Part shown: one piece after another, positions 1 to 8,605 of the stretch
Position numbering within the stretch: position 1 is the stretch's first letter
Layout of the letters: every line of letters begins with the position of its first letter
Assembly (NCBI GenBank): GCA_036274645.1
Contig: DASUFH010000048.1
Span: 1-18,656 of the forward strand
Direction: 5' to 3'
Source: DASUFH01 sp036274645
GTDB lineage: Bacteria; Acidobacteriota; Terriglobia; 20CM-2-55-15
DNA: 18,656 bases
Notes under the pieces: generated by a model
Databases searched by the model: none
Seen by the model: the letters and a program-made list of their open reading frames with translations, nothing else
Told to the model about the DNA's origin: nothing
Made by a program: the position numbers and the translations under genes

Positions 1-630
1 ATCGTCGGAGCGATCACCCTCGACGGCGTGGAGTTCTCTTACCGGAGGTTCATTCTTTCCGGAATTGTCGCGCAGGCGCTGCTGTTTCAGGGTTTCTTCG
101 AGGCGGGCTACGGCAGTTTCATCCGCATGTACTATCAACGCATCTTCCAGGCCATCGCCGTGACGCCGATCACGCTTTCGGAAGTGCTGTGGGCGGAATT
201 GATCTGGGACGCTTCCAAGGCCACTTTCGCCGCGTCGGCTGTGCTCCTGATCGGTATCCTGATCGGGGACTTCCGGCCCCTCGGAGCCCTGGCCGCCCTG
301 CCTCTCTGTTTCGTCGGGGCGTTGATGTTCGCGTCCATGGGCCTGTGGGTTGCGGCGAAATCGCGGACGATCGAAGAGATTTCCTATCCGCAGTATCTGT
401 TCGTATTCCCGATGTTTCTGTTCTGCGGTGTGTTCTTCCCGATTTCGAGTCTGCCGGTCTACCTGCAGTGGTTCGCGCGCTTGCTGCCCCTGACGCCGAT
501 CGTGTCACTGCTCCGCGCCCTGACACTGGGAGCAACATTTCAGGTCTGGGACATTCCCGTTGTTCTGGTGTGGCTCCTGGCGGCCGCGCCGCTGGCGCGG
601 AGGGCGATGAGTCAGCGGCTCATCAAGTAG
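1..630 (+). CDS. ABC-2 type transporter permease, 5' partial
   Basis: The reading frame is open from base 1, so the true start lies before the window; an ATG-like start further in is not needed. The 209 visible residues are strongly hydrophobic, with about five or six membrane segments. The layout is that of the ABC-2 permease family (NodJ/DrrB type): a YYQRIFQAIAVTPIT region, then a conserved C-terminal part reading FPMFLFCGVFFPISSLP followed by LPLTPIVSLLRAL. Such proteins form the membrane channel of an ABC exporter of drugs, polysaccharide or lipid-linked substrates. The ATPase partner would be expected just upstream, outside the window. Its stop codon overlaps the end of the convergent deformylase gene by 8 bp. 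The family is secure, but the substrate cannot be told from sequence. Confidence 0.88.
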   Translation: MVGAITLDGVEFSYRRFILSGIVAQALLFQGFFEAGYGSFIRMYYQRIFQAIAVTPITLSEVLWAELIWDASKATFAASAVLLIGILIGDFRPLGALAALPLCFVGALMFASMGLWVAAKSRTIEEISYPQYLFVFPMFLFCGVFFPISSLPVYLQWFARLLPLTPIVSLLRALTLGATFQVWDIPVVLVWLLAAAPLARRAMSQRLIK

Positions 631-1243
631 CCTGGGGACTCGGCGAGTCCGTATGCCCCTGGCGAAGTCTGGCTTTAACTTCGTCGATGCTGAGGTCCCG
701 CCACTTCCGGTTGAAATTCTCGACAGACATGAACGACCGCGCAATCATCCGGTCGATGTAGAGGTTGCCGTGGAGGTGATCAATCTCGTGCTGGAGGATG
801 CGCGCGTACCAGCCCTTGCCCTCGAGGGTTCTTTTTTCCGCGTTTTCGTCCAGGCATTCCACCCGCACGCGCCGGTAGCGCGGGACCAGCGCGGTAAAAC
901 CGGTCAGGCTCAGGCAGCCTTCGAAGAACGCGGCGTCGGGTTCGCCGATCGGCGTGAGCTGTGGATTGATGATGACGTGAAACGGAACCGACTCGCGTTG
1001 CCGTTCGGCCATCTGTTCCGCCGTCAGGTTCTGGCCATAGTCGCTCAGGTCTTCGATGATCGCCAGCTGGATTCCAAGTCCGATCTGCGGCGCGGCCAGC
1101 CCGACCCCTGGCGCGTCACGCAGCGTTTCATGCATTTCCCGGATCAGTCGCCGGATCTCCGGCGAACGGATTTCCTTTGGCGTCAGTTCGCGGGCCTTCT
1201 GGCGCAGAACCGGTTCCCCGGCCTGAAAGAGTTTAAGCAGCAT
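623..1243 (-). CDS. def: Peptide deformylase
   Basis: Removes the formyl group from the N-terminal methionine of nascent proteins, acting at the ribosome exit. All three family motifs are present in the 206-residue product: GVGLAAPQ (46-53), EGCLS (108-112, metal ligand C110) and HEIDH (152-156, ligands H152 and H156, catalytic E153). It is longer than the usual 160-180 residues because of an insertion around residues 66-88 (SDYGQNLTAEQ...) and a C-terminal extension. I chose the ATG at 1243 because the product then starts MLLKLFQAGEPVLR, as deformylases do. An in-frame TTG at 1345 would add 34 unconvincing residues. No Shine-Dalgarno sequence precedes the ATG, and a TATATA lies just upstream, so the mRNA may be leaderless. 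No fmt gene is adjacent in this window. Confidence 0.95.
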   Translation of the reverse strand: MLLKLFQAGEPVLRQKARELTPKEIRSPEIRRLIREMHETLRDAPGVGLAAPQIGLGIQLAIIEDLSDYGQNLTAEQMAERQRESVPFHVIINPQLTPIGEPDAAFFEGCLSLTGFTALVPRYRRVRVECLDENAEKRTLEGKGWYARILQHEIDHLHGNLYIDRMIARSFMSVENFNRKWRDLSIDEVKARLRQGHTDSPSPQAT

Positions 1244-1406
1244 GACGGGAGTATATACGGACGCTCTCGGGCCGTGGACGCGCGGGACCGGAGTTTGCGC
1301 ATTGATGGTGGGAGGGTGGACCGTCTTCGAATTCCTGCCGGACAAAACGTTGGTAATTCGTGTTTTTCCCGCGTGAATTCGGAGGCTGTCCCCACCCGCA
1401 AACTCT

Positions 1407-1435
1407 TTGACTTTGCGTGATCCTTCTAGTATTTA
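1407..1435 (+). promoter_or_regulatory. Putative sigma-70-type promoter for the acidic zinc-ribbon gene
   Basis: TTGACT (1407-1412) and TATTTA (1430-1435) are separated by exactly 17 bp in an AT-rich part of the 280-bp gap between the divergent deformylase and zinc-ribbon genes. The -35 matches five of six consensus bases and the -10 four of six. It points to the gene starting at 1524, which would give a leader of about 80 nt. No transcript data are available. Confidence 0.45.
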
Positions 1436-1523
1436 AATTTTCTTTTCACGGTTGCTTTGCCGGGGTGGCGAGGCAGCTAATCATTATCTATTGGAGCGTG
1501 GCGTTGGTCGCGCGAGGAACTTC

Positions 1524-1739
1524 ATGAGCTCGGAAATCGCCTACTGTCCACTGTGCGCTGGGAAGCTGGAAGACGACGACGATCGGTTTCGCTGCCTGGA
1601 GTGCGAAACGGAATTTCTCATTCAACTGGTCGAGGAATCGGATGACGATGAAGACGAGGAGGAAGAGGAAGAAGAGGACGACGGCGACGACGATGATGAA
1701 GACGACGAAGAAGAGGACGAGGACAACGACGAGTACTGA
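1524..1739 (+). CDS. Small zinc-ribbon protein with a poly-Asp/Glu tail
   Basis: Unrecognised 71-residue protein. Residues 8-27 carry two CxxC pairs (CPLC at 8-11 and CLEC at 24-27), the signature of a minimal zinc ribbon. From residue 37 to the end, 31 of 35 residues are Asp or Glu, making a very acidic, probably disordered tail. The ATG at 1524 is preceded by a GAGGA ribosome site about 6-10 nt away and puts the ribbon right at the N-terminus. An earlier in-frame start at 1452 would add 24 residues without family character. It ends 6 bp before the end of the convergent helicase-loader gene, leaving no room for a separate terminator. The role is unknown. A DNA- or RNA-mimicking or nucleic-acid-associated protein is possible but is only inference. 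Confidence 0.7.
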   Translation: MSSEIAYCPLCAGKLEDDDDRFRCLECETEFLIQLVEESDDDEDEEEEEEEDDGDDDDEDDEEEDEDNDEY

Positions 1740-1745
1740 TTATTC

Positions 1746-2495
1746 CTACAACCGGTGCTCGTCCTGCTTGTAGATTTTGCGGAAATCGTCTCCGCTCATC
1801 ACCACTGTTTTACACATTTCGTACAGGCGTGAACGCATCGGTTCCCCGATGCGTTCGGCCAGCGTATGCCCAAGGCCCTTGCGATGGCTCTTGAAGTCGT
1901 CCTGATCCAGGTAGTTGGTGGTCAGGATGGTCACGCGGTTATTCTCGTATCGCCGGTTCAGGATGTACGCCACGGTGTCTTTGACCCAGCCCGACGGATT
2001 CTGCGCTCCGAGTTCGTCCAGAACGAGGGTGTCTGTTTGCAACACCGGGCGCAGAAGCGACATTTCTGAGAATGAACTGACCGGATCGTAGGAGCCGCGG
2101 ATTTCCGCCAGCAGATCCGGCAGCGTCCGGAACAGGCAGGGGACCGACTTTTCCCGCATCAGGTGTTTCATGATGGCCACGGCGAGGTGGGTCTTGCCGA
2201 TTCCGGGCGGGCCCATGAACAACAGCCCGAACGGCGTGGCGGTCGGGTATTCGTGAACAAAGCGCTCGGCAATCGCCTTGGCTCTTTCCAGGGACTGCGT
2301 GCGCACGCGTTCGGTGAATTCAAATCCTTCCAGTTCGCAGTGTTCGTAGCGTCTCGGAATTCCGGCCGTGCTGAGCAGCCGATCCGCTCGTCGCTGCCTG
2401 AGGCAGTCGCACCGGGAGACTCCGCTGACACCGTCGCGGGAAACGCGAACCCAGCCCGAGCCCTGACATGCGGGGCATTCTGTCGTGGTCACCAT
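1746..2495 (-). CDS. DnaC/DnaI-like helicase-loader ATPase with N-terminal zinc cluster
   Basis: A 249-residue AAA+ ATPase of the DnaC/DnaI/IstB group, which load the replicative helicase onto DNA. Residues 7-31 hold four cysteines (C7, C10, C29, C31) in a zinc-cluster arrangement like that of DnaI. The Walker A motif is GPPGIGKT (95-102), Walker B is TLVLDE (156-161), sensor 1 is TTN (192-194), and a conserved arginine lies in MRSRL near 221. The ATG at 2495 gives the natural N-terminus MVTTTECPAC. It lies 51 bp downstream of the DUF6152 gene on the same strand and may be read with it. IstB, the transposase helper, has the same fold, but no transposase, IS end or phage gene is nearby, so a chromosomal loader is favoured. 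The family is secure; the assignment as replication loader is inferred. Confidence 0.85.
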   Translation of the reverse strand: MVTTTECPACQGSGWVRVSRDGVSGVSRCDCLRQRRADRLLSTAGIPRRYEHCELEGFEFTERVRTQSLERAKAIAERFVHEYPTATPFGLLFMGPPGIGKTHLAVAIMKHLMREKSVPCLFRTLPDLLAEIRGSYDPVSSFSEMSLLRPVLQTDTLVLDELGAQNPSGWVKDTVAYILNRRYENNRVTILTTNYLDQDDFKSHRKGLGHTLAERIGEPMRSRLYEMCKTVVMSGDDFRKIYKQDEHRL

Positions 2496-2546
2496 CGCAT
2501 TGTACTTGATCGAAAGTCCGGACGCGCGGGCGCAGCCGGGTAATTT

Positions 2547-2954
2547 CTAATCGATTTTGGCCGGCCTACCAAAGGCGCCGCGGGGGCGGACAATCAGCGT
2601 TTCGCCGGAGGTTCGTTTGACCTCGAGAAGGATGCCCTTCCGGACTTCCCCTTTTTTCGGAGACACCAGCGCGGAGAGTTTCTCTCCGGCCTTTAACGTC
2701 GACACGGTCCACCCCTGGCTGGTGAGATAGCTCGGCGGAGCGCTTTCAATGCTCCATTCCTCCGGCCCTCCCTTCTCGGGAGTTACTGTGAGCGTCAGCC
2801 AGCTGTGCGGATTCATGAACGTCCATTCCTTGACCGTTCCGGACAGGCTGACCTCCTTGTTCATGTCATATTCAGACGTGCCGTGATGGGCCAGGAGCAA
2901 CGCCGCGCAGACCACGATCGATGCTCCGGCGAGAAGCGCCATTCTCAGTTTCAT
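2547..2954 (-). CDS. Exported DUF6152 family protein
   Basis: A 135-residue protein of the DUF6152 type, function unknown. It begins with a short signal peptide (hydrophobic core MALLAGASIVVCAALLLA, about residues 5-22) followed directly by HH at 23-24. The mature part has the family pattern: an acidic/aromatic stretch SEYDMNKEVSLSGTVKEW, then NPHSWLTL, and a beta-rich domain. The protein is therefore expected to be periplasmic or secreted. The start is well supported by GAGGAG five bases before the ATG. It lies upstream of the helicase-loader gene on the same strand, but nothing suggests a shared role. Family members are common in Acidobacteriota and Proteobacteria genomes, from memory. Confidence 0.75.
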   Translation of the reverse strand: MKLRMALLAGASIVVCAALLLAHHGTSEYDMNKEVSLSGTVKEWTFMNPHSWLTLTVTPEKGGPEEWSIESAPPSYLTSQGWTVSTLKAGEKLSALVSPKKGEVRKGILLEVKRTSGETLIVRPRGAFGRPAKID

Positions 2955-3041
2955 CGGTTCTCCTCAGGTGAGGATATAGGTTCTCACACCATGGCCGTTC
3001 TTGCGGTATCTTCCGTTCTACCGAAGGACGTAGTGTCCCTT

Positions 3042-3225
3042 TCAGGTCGGCGCGTCGCGATGCCCAAACCGGGTGCGAATGAATTCGAGGACGTCGCGAT
3101 CGATCCTGGCCTCATCGGTCCAGCGCGGCCGAGCCGACCGCGAGGTATTTGCTGGCTACCGCGACGCCGCATTCACCGGTGGCGGTGTCGAGCGCGGCAA
3201 CGGAAAATGTCGAGGAAAACGGCAT
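3042..3225 (-). pseudogene. DUF1028 gene remnant (N-terminal fragment plus out-of-frame tail)
   Basis: Reading the minus strand from an ATG at 3225 gives 37 residues (stop at 3112-3114). Their core, TFSVAALDTATGECGVAVAS followed by KYLAVGSA, closely matches the N-terminus of DUF1028 proteins (Ntn-hydrolase-like, usually 220-330 residues). The match stops where the family continues with VPWA and the next conserved glycines. At that point the neighbouring frame opens and reads RWTDEARIDRDVLEFIRTRFG to a stop at 3042, which looks like a genuine protein C-terminus. The simplest reading is a gene that lost its middle by internal deletion, joining start and end out of frame. No Shine-Dalgarno precedes the ATG. 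The N-terminal assignment is firm by eye, but the origin of the tail is inferred. It sits just downstream of the sigma factor gene. Confidence 0.65.
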
Positions 3226-3261
3226 TGCCAAGTTTGGAAAGGACCGGACCGCCTCGCCGGG

Positions 3262-4119
3262 TCAGTTGAGGTAGCCCAGCAACTGGCGGGCGCGCTGCGA
3301 CCGCCGCAGTTTTGCGAGCGCCCGCTCTTCGATCTGGCGTACGCGCTCGCGCGACAGCTTGAGGTCCGCGCCGATTTCAGCCAGCGTTTCCGGGTCGCGT
3401 TCGCCGAGACCAAAACGGCGCTCGACGATGAGTCTTTCCTTGGGATCCAGCCGATCCAGCAACGCGCGCAGTTGCTGCTCGAAGGAATCGCGGATCAACG
3501 CTTCGTCCATTGGCGTGACGGTGGAGTCTTCCACCAGGTCCTTCAGTTCCGTGTCCTTTCCTTCGGCGAGCGGCGCGTCGAGAGAGATCTCCCTGGGCGG
3601 CCCTTCGATCATCGACCGGACATCGTCTTCGGTCATCTCCAGTCCCTTGGAGATCTCTTCCACGCTGGGCCGGTGTCCGAGTTCCTGTGTGAGCTTACCC
3701 ACCTTCGTTTCAAAGCGATAAAGCTCATGTTTCAGTCGTGGAGGAATATGGAACGCCTGTCCGAAATGCGCGATCGCAGAGAGAATCGCCTGCCGGACCC
3801 ACCATCCCGCGTAGGTGACAAACCGGACTCCTCTGTCCGGATCGAAGCGCGACGCGGCTTCGATCAGCCCCATGTTGCCTTCGTTGATCAATTCGTGGAG
3901 CGGGTAGCCTGAGCGCGAATACTTCTTCGCCATCGATACGACGAAGCGGAGATTGGATTCGATCAGCCGGCTCAACGCGACGCGGTCGCCGAGGCGCACA
4001 CGTTCTCCCAGATCCCGCTCCTCCTGGGGAGTGAGCTGTGGAAAGCGGGAGATCTCCTTCAGATAAATGCGCAGAGCATCCGGCCCTTCTGCAACGGATG
4101 CATAGGAAAGGCGCTTCAT
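3262..4119 (-). CDS. RNA polymerase sigma-70 family factor in the heat-shock operon
   Basis: A 285-residue sigma factor with regions 1.2, 2, 3 and 4 but no long region 1.1, as in group 2/3 (alternative or RpoH-like) sigmas. Region 1.2 is DALRIYLKEISRFPQLT (14-30). Region 2 includes NLRFVVSMAKKY (56-67), GNMGLIEAASRFDPDRGVRF (81-100) and YAGWWVRQAI (103-112). Region 4.2 ends in the helix-turn-helix LSRERVRQIEERALAKLR (255-272). The usual YATWWIRQAI is YAGWWVRQAI here, and the following HFGQAFHIPPRL differs from the housekeeping NHSRTIRLP-like sequence. The RpoH box is not visible. The gene starts 17 bp after hspR, with GGGAG seven bases before the ATG. As the last gene of the dnaK-dnaJ-hspR unit it may direct stress-gene transcription; that role is inferred from context. 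Confidence 0.88.
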   Translation of the reverse strand: MKRLSYASVAEGPDALRIYLKEISRFPQLTPQEERDLGERVRLGDRVALSRLIESNLRFVVSMAKKYSRSGYPLHELINEGNMGLIEAASRFDPDRGVRFVTYAGWWVRQAILSAIAHFGQAFHIPPRLKHELYRFETKVGKLTQELGHRPSVEEISKGLEMTEDDVRSMIEGPPREISLDAPLAEGKDTELKDLVEDSTVTPMDEALIRDSFEQQLRALLDRLDPKERLIVERRFGLGERDPETLAEIGADLKLSRERVRQIEERALAKLRRSQRARQLLGYLN

Positions 4120-4136
4120 ATAAAAACTCCCGAATC

Positions 4137-4529
4137 TTACTTCGGCGTTACGCGAATGATATGCGGAGGAGTGACTTTGACCAGCGCGCGCTGCATCTTC
4201 TGGTTGAGTTCGGGCGAGCGGTTGGCCATTTCCTTTTCGACGTGCGCCACGAACTGTTCGATTTCCCGCTGCATTTCCTCCATCCGCCGGCGCATGTTGA
4301 GCACCACTTCGACGCCGGCGAGGTTGACGCCGAGGTCGCGGGTCAGGCTGAGTATCAGTTCGAGTTGTTCCAGGTCCTCCTGCGTGTAAAGGCGCGTATT
4401 GCCCTCAGAGCGCGAGGGCTTCAACAGACCCTCGCGTTCGTAGAGCCGGAGCGTCTGCGGATGAATGCCGTACGTCTCCGCGACGGAACTGATCATGTAG
4501 GCGCCTTTGTCTTTTTTGGTCGCGCGCAT
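4137..4529 (-). CDS. hspR: HspR-like MerR-family heat-shock repressor
   Basis: A 130-residue MerR-family regulator. Residues 11-50 match the HspR winged helix: YMISSVAETYGIHPQTLRLY, then EREGLLKPSRSEGNTRLYT. It continues with LGVNLAGVEVVLNMRRRMEEM (66-86), typical of HspR, and a coiled-coil helix to about residue 105. In Streptomyces and Helicobacter HspR represses the dnaK operon by binding HAIR elements, with DnaK acting as co-repressor. Its place directly after dnaJ fits that autoregulatory circuit. I chose the ATG at 4529, five bases past the dnaJ stop; an in-frame ATG at 4547 would overlap dnaJ by 14 bp and add six residues. GAGG-type ribosome sites exist for both. Confidence 0.88.
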   Translation of the reverse strand: MRATKKDKGAYMISSVAETYGIHPQTLRLYEREGLLKPSRSEGNTRLYTQEDLEQLELILSLTRDLGVNLAGVEVVLNMRRRMEEMQREIEQFVAHVEKEMANRSPELNQKMQRALVKVTPPHIIRVTPK

Positions 4530-4533
4530 GTCC

Positions 4534-5625
4534 TCAAAACACCTCATCGCGCGGATTTTCGGGATTCAACCGCGCGAGTTCCCGCAATATCGCTTTCGAT
4601 CGTTCGTCCCCGATGCGGGGAACCACCACGCGCACCGTGACGAGCTGGTCGCCCCGGAAGCCCGGATGGGCCAGAGACGGCGCGCCCAGTCCGCGCAATC
4701 GAAGCGTCTGGCCGTTCTGCGTGCCGGGCGGTATCCGGAGGATGGCCCGGCCATCAAGCGTCGGCACTTCGATCTTGGCGCCCAGGGCGGCCTCCCAGAA
4801 GGCGATCGGGATGACGCAATGAATATTATCCCCGGCTCGATTGAACGTCGGATGCGGAGTAACGGAAACGATCACATAAAAATCGCCCGGCGCGCCGCCG
4901 CGTATTCCGGCGTTACCTTTTCCGTCGATTTTCAGCCGCGCGCCGGAACTGACGCCGGCCGGCAATTCCACCTCAATGATTTCCATGGCCGGGGCGCGGC
5001 CCTCGCCTCCACACGCGGCGCAGGATTTCCGGGTGCGGCCCGTTCCCGCGCAGGTCGCGCAGTTGGCGGAAAAACGCAGCCTGCCGCGGACCCGGGGCAG
5101 GCGGCCTTCGCCGCCGCAGTCCGGGCACGCGGTTTCGGCCTGGGATTCATGGCCCGTTCCACCACAAAGCCGGCAATGTCTTTCACGCCGCGCAGTGAAT
5201 CGGGCCTTTAATCCGGACATCGAATCGGCAAAGCTGATCGAGACCGGATACTCGATGTCTTCGCCCCGCGCCGGTCCGCGGTCAACCGGACTGCGGAAGA
5301 ACTCCGCAAACGTTTCCGGGGCCACGGACATCGATCCGGCGAAGTCGAAGCTCTGAAAACGAAAAGCCGCGGTCGGCGATACGTCGGGTACTGAATCGGG
5401 CTCGGTGTAGTAGCCATGTTCGTCGTAGAAACGACGCTTGGGCGGGTTGCTCAGAATCTCGTACGCTTCAGAGATCTGCTTGAACCGTTCTTCGGCAACC
5501 CGGTTTCCGGGATTGATGTCGGGATGATAACGCCTGGCCAGACGACGGAACGCACGCTTGATGTCATTGAGGGACGCGGCCCGCGCGACATCGAGAATGA
5601 TATAGAGATCGTTGGAAGCGTTCAT
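4534..5625 (-). CDS. dnaJ: DnaJ co-chaperone
   Basis: A 363-residue type I Hsp40 that stimulates DnaK ATPase and delivers unfolded substrates. The J domain (6-70) has the HPD triad at 34-36. The cysteine-rich zinc domain has four CxxCxGxG-type repeats: CRLCGGTG (151), CPDCGGEG (167), CATCAGTG (189, first Gly of the core changed to Ala) and CAACGGEG (202). The C-terminal substrate-binding domains follow to about 335. The linker after the J domain (71-120) lacks the Gly/Phe-rich stretch usual in DnaJ. The ATG at 5625 is preferred because the J domain begins immediately after it; an in-frame TTG at 5643 is the alternative. It is separated from dnaK by 129 bp that contain a strong hairpin. Confidence 0.95.
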   Translation of the reverse strand: MNASNDLYIILDVARAASLNDIKRAFRRLARRYHPDINPGNRVAEERFKQISEAYEILSNPPKRRFYDEHGYYTEPDSVPDVSPTAAFRFQSFDFAGSMSVAPETFAEFFRSPVDRGPARGEDIEYPVSISFADSMSGLKARFTARRERHCRLCGGTGHESQAETACPDCGGEGRLPRVRGRLRFSANCATCAGTGRTRKSCAACGGEGRAPAMEIIEVELPAGVSSGARLKIDGKGNAGIRGGAPGDFYVIVSVTPHPTFNRAGDNIHCVIPIAFWEAALGAKIEVPTLDGRAILRIPPGTQNGQTLRLRGLGAPSLAHPGFRGDQLVTVRVVVPRIGDERSKAILRELARLNPENPRDEVF

Positions 5626-5698
5626 GACTCCAATTCCATCCAAACCGGTCGGGCGGCAGACTGGACGCGTTCATTAGGCCGCCTTCTTCAGGGGCGCT

Positions 5699-5736
5699 GG
5701 CGAACCCTCCCGGGCGCTGGCCCGGGAGGGTTCGCC
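5699..5736 (-). other. 16-bp perfect hairpin between dnaK and dnaJ
   Basis: GGCGAACCCTCCCGGG (5699-5714) pairs perfectly with its reverse complement at 5721-5736 across a six-base loop. It lies 18 bp past the dnaK stop and 74 bp before the dnaJ start. No run of T follows on the transcribed (minus) strand, so it is not a textbook intrinsic terminator. It is more likely an RNA-stabilising or partly terminating element that lowers dnaJ relative to dnaK. Confidence 0.8.
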
Positions 5737-5754
5737 ACTGTCAGTACTTCTCTG

Positions 5755-7680
<1,926 letters not shown>

Positions 7681-7702
7681 TTCCTTAGATCTCCTCCCGT
7701 TA

Positions 7703-7724
7703 CTTGAACAGGGTGAAATATAAG
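7703..7724 (-). promoter_or_regulatory. Possible degenerate HspR (HAIR-like) operator
   Basis: On the minus strand CTTATAT, eight bases, then GTTCAAG resembles the HAIR element CTTGAGT-N7-ACTCAAG. The outer CTT and CAAG are kept, but several inner bases differ and the spacer is one base longer. It overlaps the dnaK -10 and the likely transcription start, where a repressor site would be effective. This is suggestive only; it rests on the presence of an HspR gene in the same unit. Confidence 0.25.
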
Positions 7725-7745
7725 ATGTGAGTGGATTGGTGTCAA
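7717..7745 (-). promoter_or_regulatory. dnaK operon promoter, sigma-70 type
   Basis: On the minus strand TTGACA (7740-7745) and TATATT (7717-7722) are spaced by 17 bp: a perfect -35 and a five-of-six -10. The start of transcription would fall near 7710, giving a leader of about 30 nt that includes the GGAGGAG ribosome site. This is the housekeeping-type consensus, so heat control would come from repression (HspR) rather than from an RpoH-type promoter. Confidence 0.75.
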
Positions 7746-7792
7746 CCTGATTTATAGGAGCGATGTAGCCTTCAGGGCAGACTAATCATCGG

Positions 7793-7851
7793 GTCAGGGG
7801 CGAGCCTGACTTTAAGTGTCTTTTCGTTATTGAGTTAGGAGGAACTAACCC
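7793..7851. other. Two small inverted repeats after the lytic transglycosylase gene
   Basis: The gap between the transglycosylase stop and the dnaK promoter holds two short hairpins. One is GTCAGG (7793-7798) with CCTGAC (7805-7810), six-base loop. The other is GAGTTAG (7832-7838) with CTAACCC (7845-7851), including one G-T pair. They could end transcription of the upstream gene before the dnaK promoter, but neither has a T-run on the minus strand. Confidence 0.35.
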
Positions 7852-7859
7852 GGTCGAGA

Positions 7860-8582
7860 CTACGAGTCGTAGATCCGACGAACCTTCCGGGCATAGTCCG
7901 CAGCGGACTGCTGGGATGCCGGGTTGTCTGAGAAAAAGCCTTTGTATCTCATGACTCCTTCCCAAACACCGCTCTCCGCGATGTAGTCGCCAAGGATGCG
8001 GGCGCCCAAATCCACGTTGTCTTCAAGTTTGAACAGGTTGATGCCCTGTTCGTCGGCCATGGCGCCCCAGGTGGGGAGATGGATCTGCATTGCGCCGATA
8101 GCCCCTTTTGAAGATACGGCATAAGGGTTGGCGCCGCTTTCGACGATCATGATGCTGGCAAGCAGCCGTGGTTCGACTTTATGACGCCGTCCGCTGGCGA
8201 CAATGGCGCGAGCCGTACGGCTGATGCGTTCCTTGTCGACATCGTAGCGGGCAAGAAGGTTCTCGACGGCGTTGATCGCGGCGCGGTCTGCCGGCGCGAC
8301 CGGTTTGACCGTGGGCTGCGGGACGACGGGCAGGGGAGCCTGATTCACTTCTGCGGTGTCGACCGGCGATACGGTTTCAGACGGGTTGGCGGAAACGGGT
8401 TCGCTCTGAAGGAGCGCCTTCGACATGGGTAGAAAGAAGAAAAAAGACAGAATACCGAAGACAATGGATAACTTCGAAGCGCTCGGCACCCATTCCTGGC
8501 TGATCGGTCGGCGCAACATGGCTGCAGCGCCCCAGCCAGCCCGAAGGCTGTGGCGACGCTTACAGAATCCAAGTGGCTGCAT
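7860..8582 (-). CDS. Membrane-anchored lytic transglycosylase (SLT domain)
   Basis: A 240-residue protein with a basic N-terminus, one hydrophobic segment (KLSIVFGILSFFFFLPMS, 37-54) acting as an anchor or uncleaved signal, and a Pro/Val-rich spacer (about 60-100). A C-terminal SLT (lysozyme-like) domain follows. The catalytic glutamate is E148 in MIVESGANPYAV, followed by SSKGAIGAMQIHLPTWG (157-173) and NVDLGARILGDYI (189-201), all typical of the Slt70/MltE family. It cleaves peptidoglycan glycan strands in the periplasm. The ATG at 8582 has GGAGG six bases upstream; an in-frame TTG at 8669 is unlikely. It lies upstream of dnaK on the same strand, but dnaK has its own promoter. Confidence 0.88.
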   Translation of the reverse strand: MQPLGFCKRRHSLRAGWGAAAMLRRPISQEWVPSASKLSIVFGILSFFFFLPMSKALLQSEPVSANPSETVSPVDTAEVNQAPLPVVPQPTVKPVAPADRAAINAVENLLARYDVDKERISRTARAIVASGRRHKVEPRLLASIMIVESGANPYAVSSKGAIGAMQIHLPTWGAMADEQGINLFKLEDNVDLGARILGDYIAESGVWEGVMRYKGFFSDNPASQQSAADYARKVRRIYDS

Positions 8583-8605
8583 ATAAATCCTCCAAGGGGT
8601 TAATT

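Noticed and set aside
1746..2495. IstB-type transposition helper, implying an insertion sequence
   Set aside because: No transposase, terminal repeats or target duplications are visible around it; the N-terminal zinc cluster favours a DnaI-like helicase loader.
2967..2990. GGTGAG...CTCACACC inverted repeat upstream of the DUF6152 gene
   Set aside because: The stem is only five or six bases with a ten-base loop; not distinguishable from chance.
2984..3172. 62-codon minus-strand ORF in the gap after the sigma factor
   Set aside because: It is in the wrong frame for the DUF1028 remnant and has Arg/Ser-rich noise composition.
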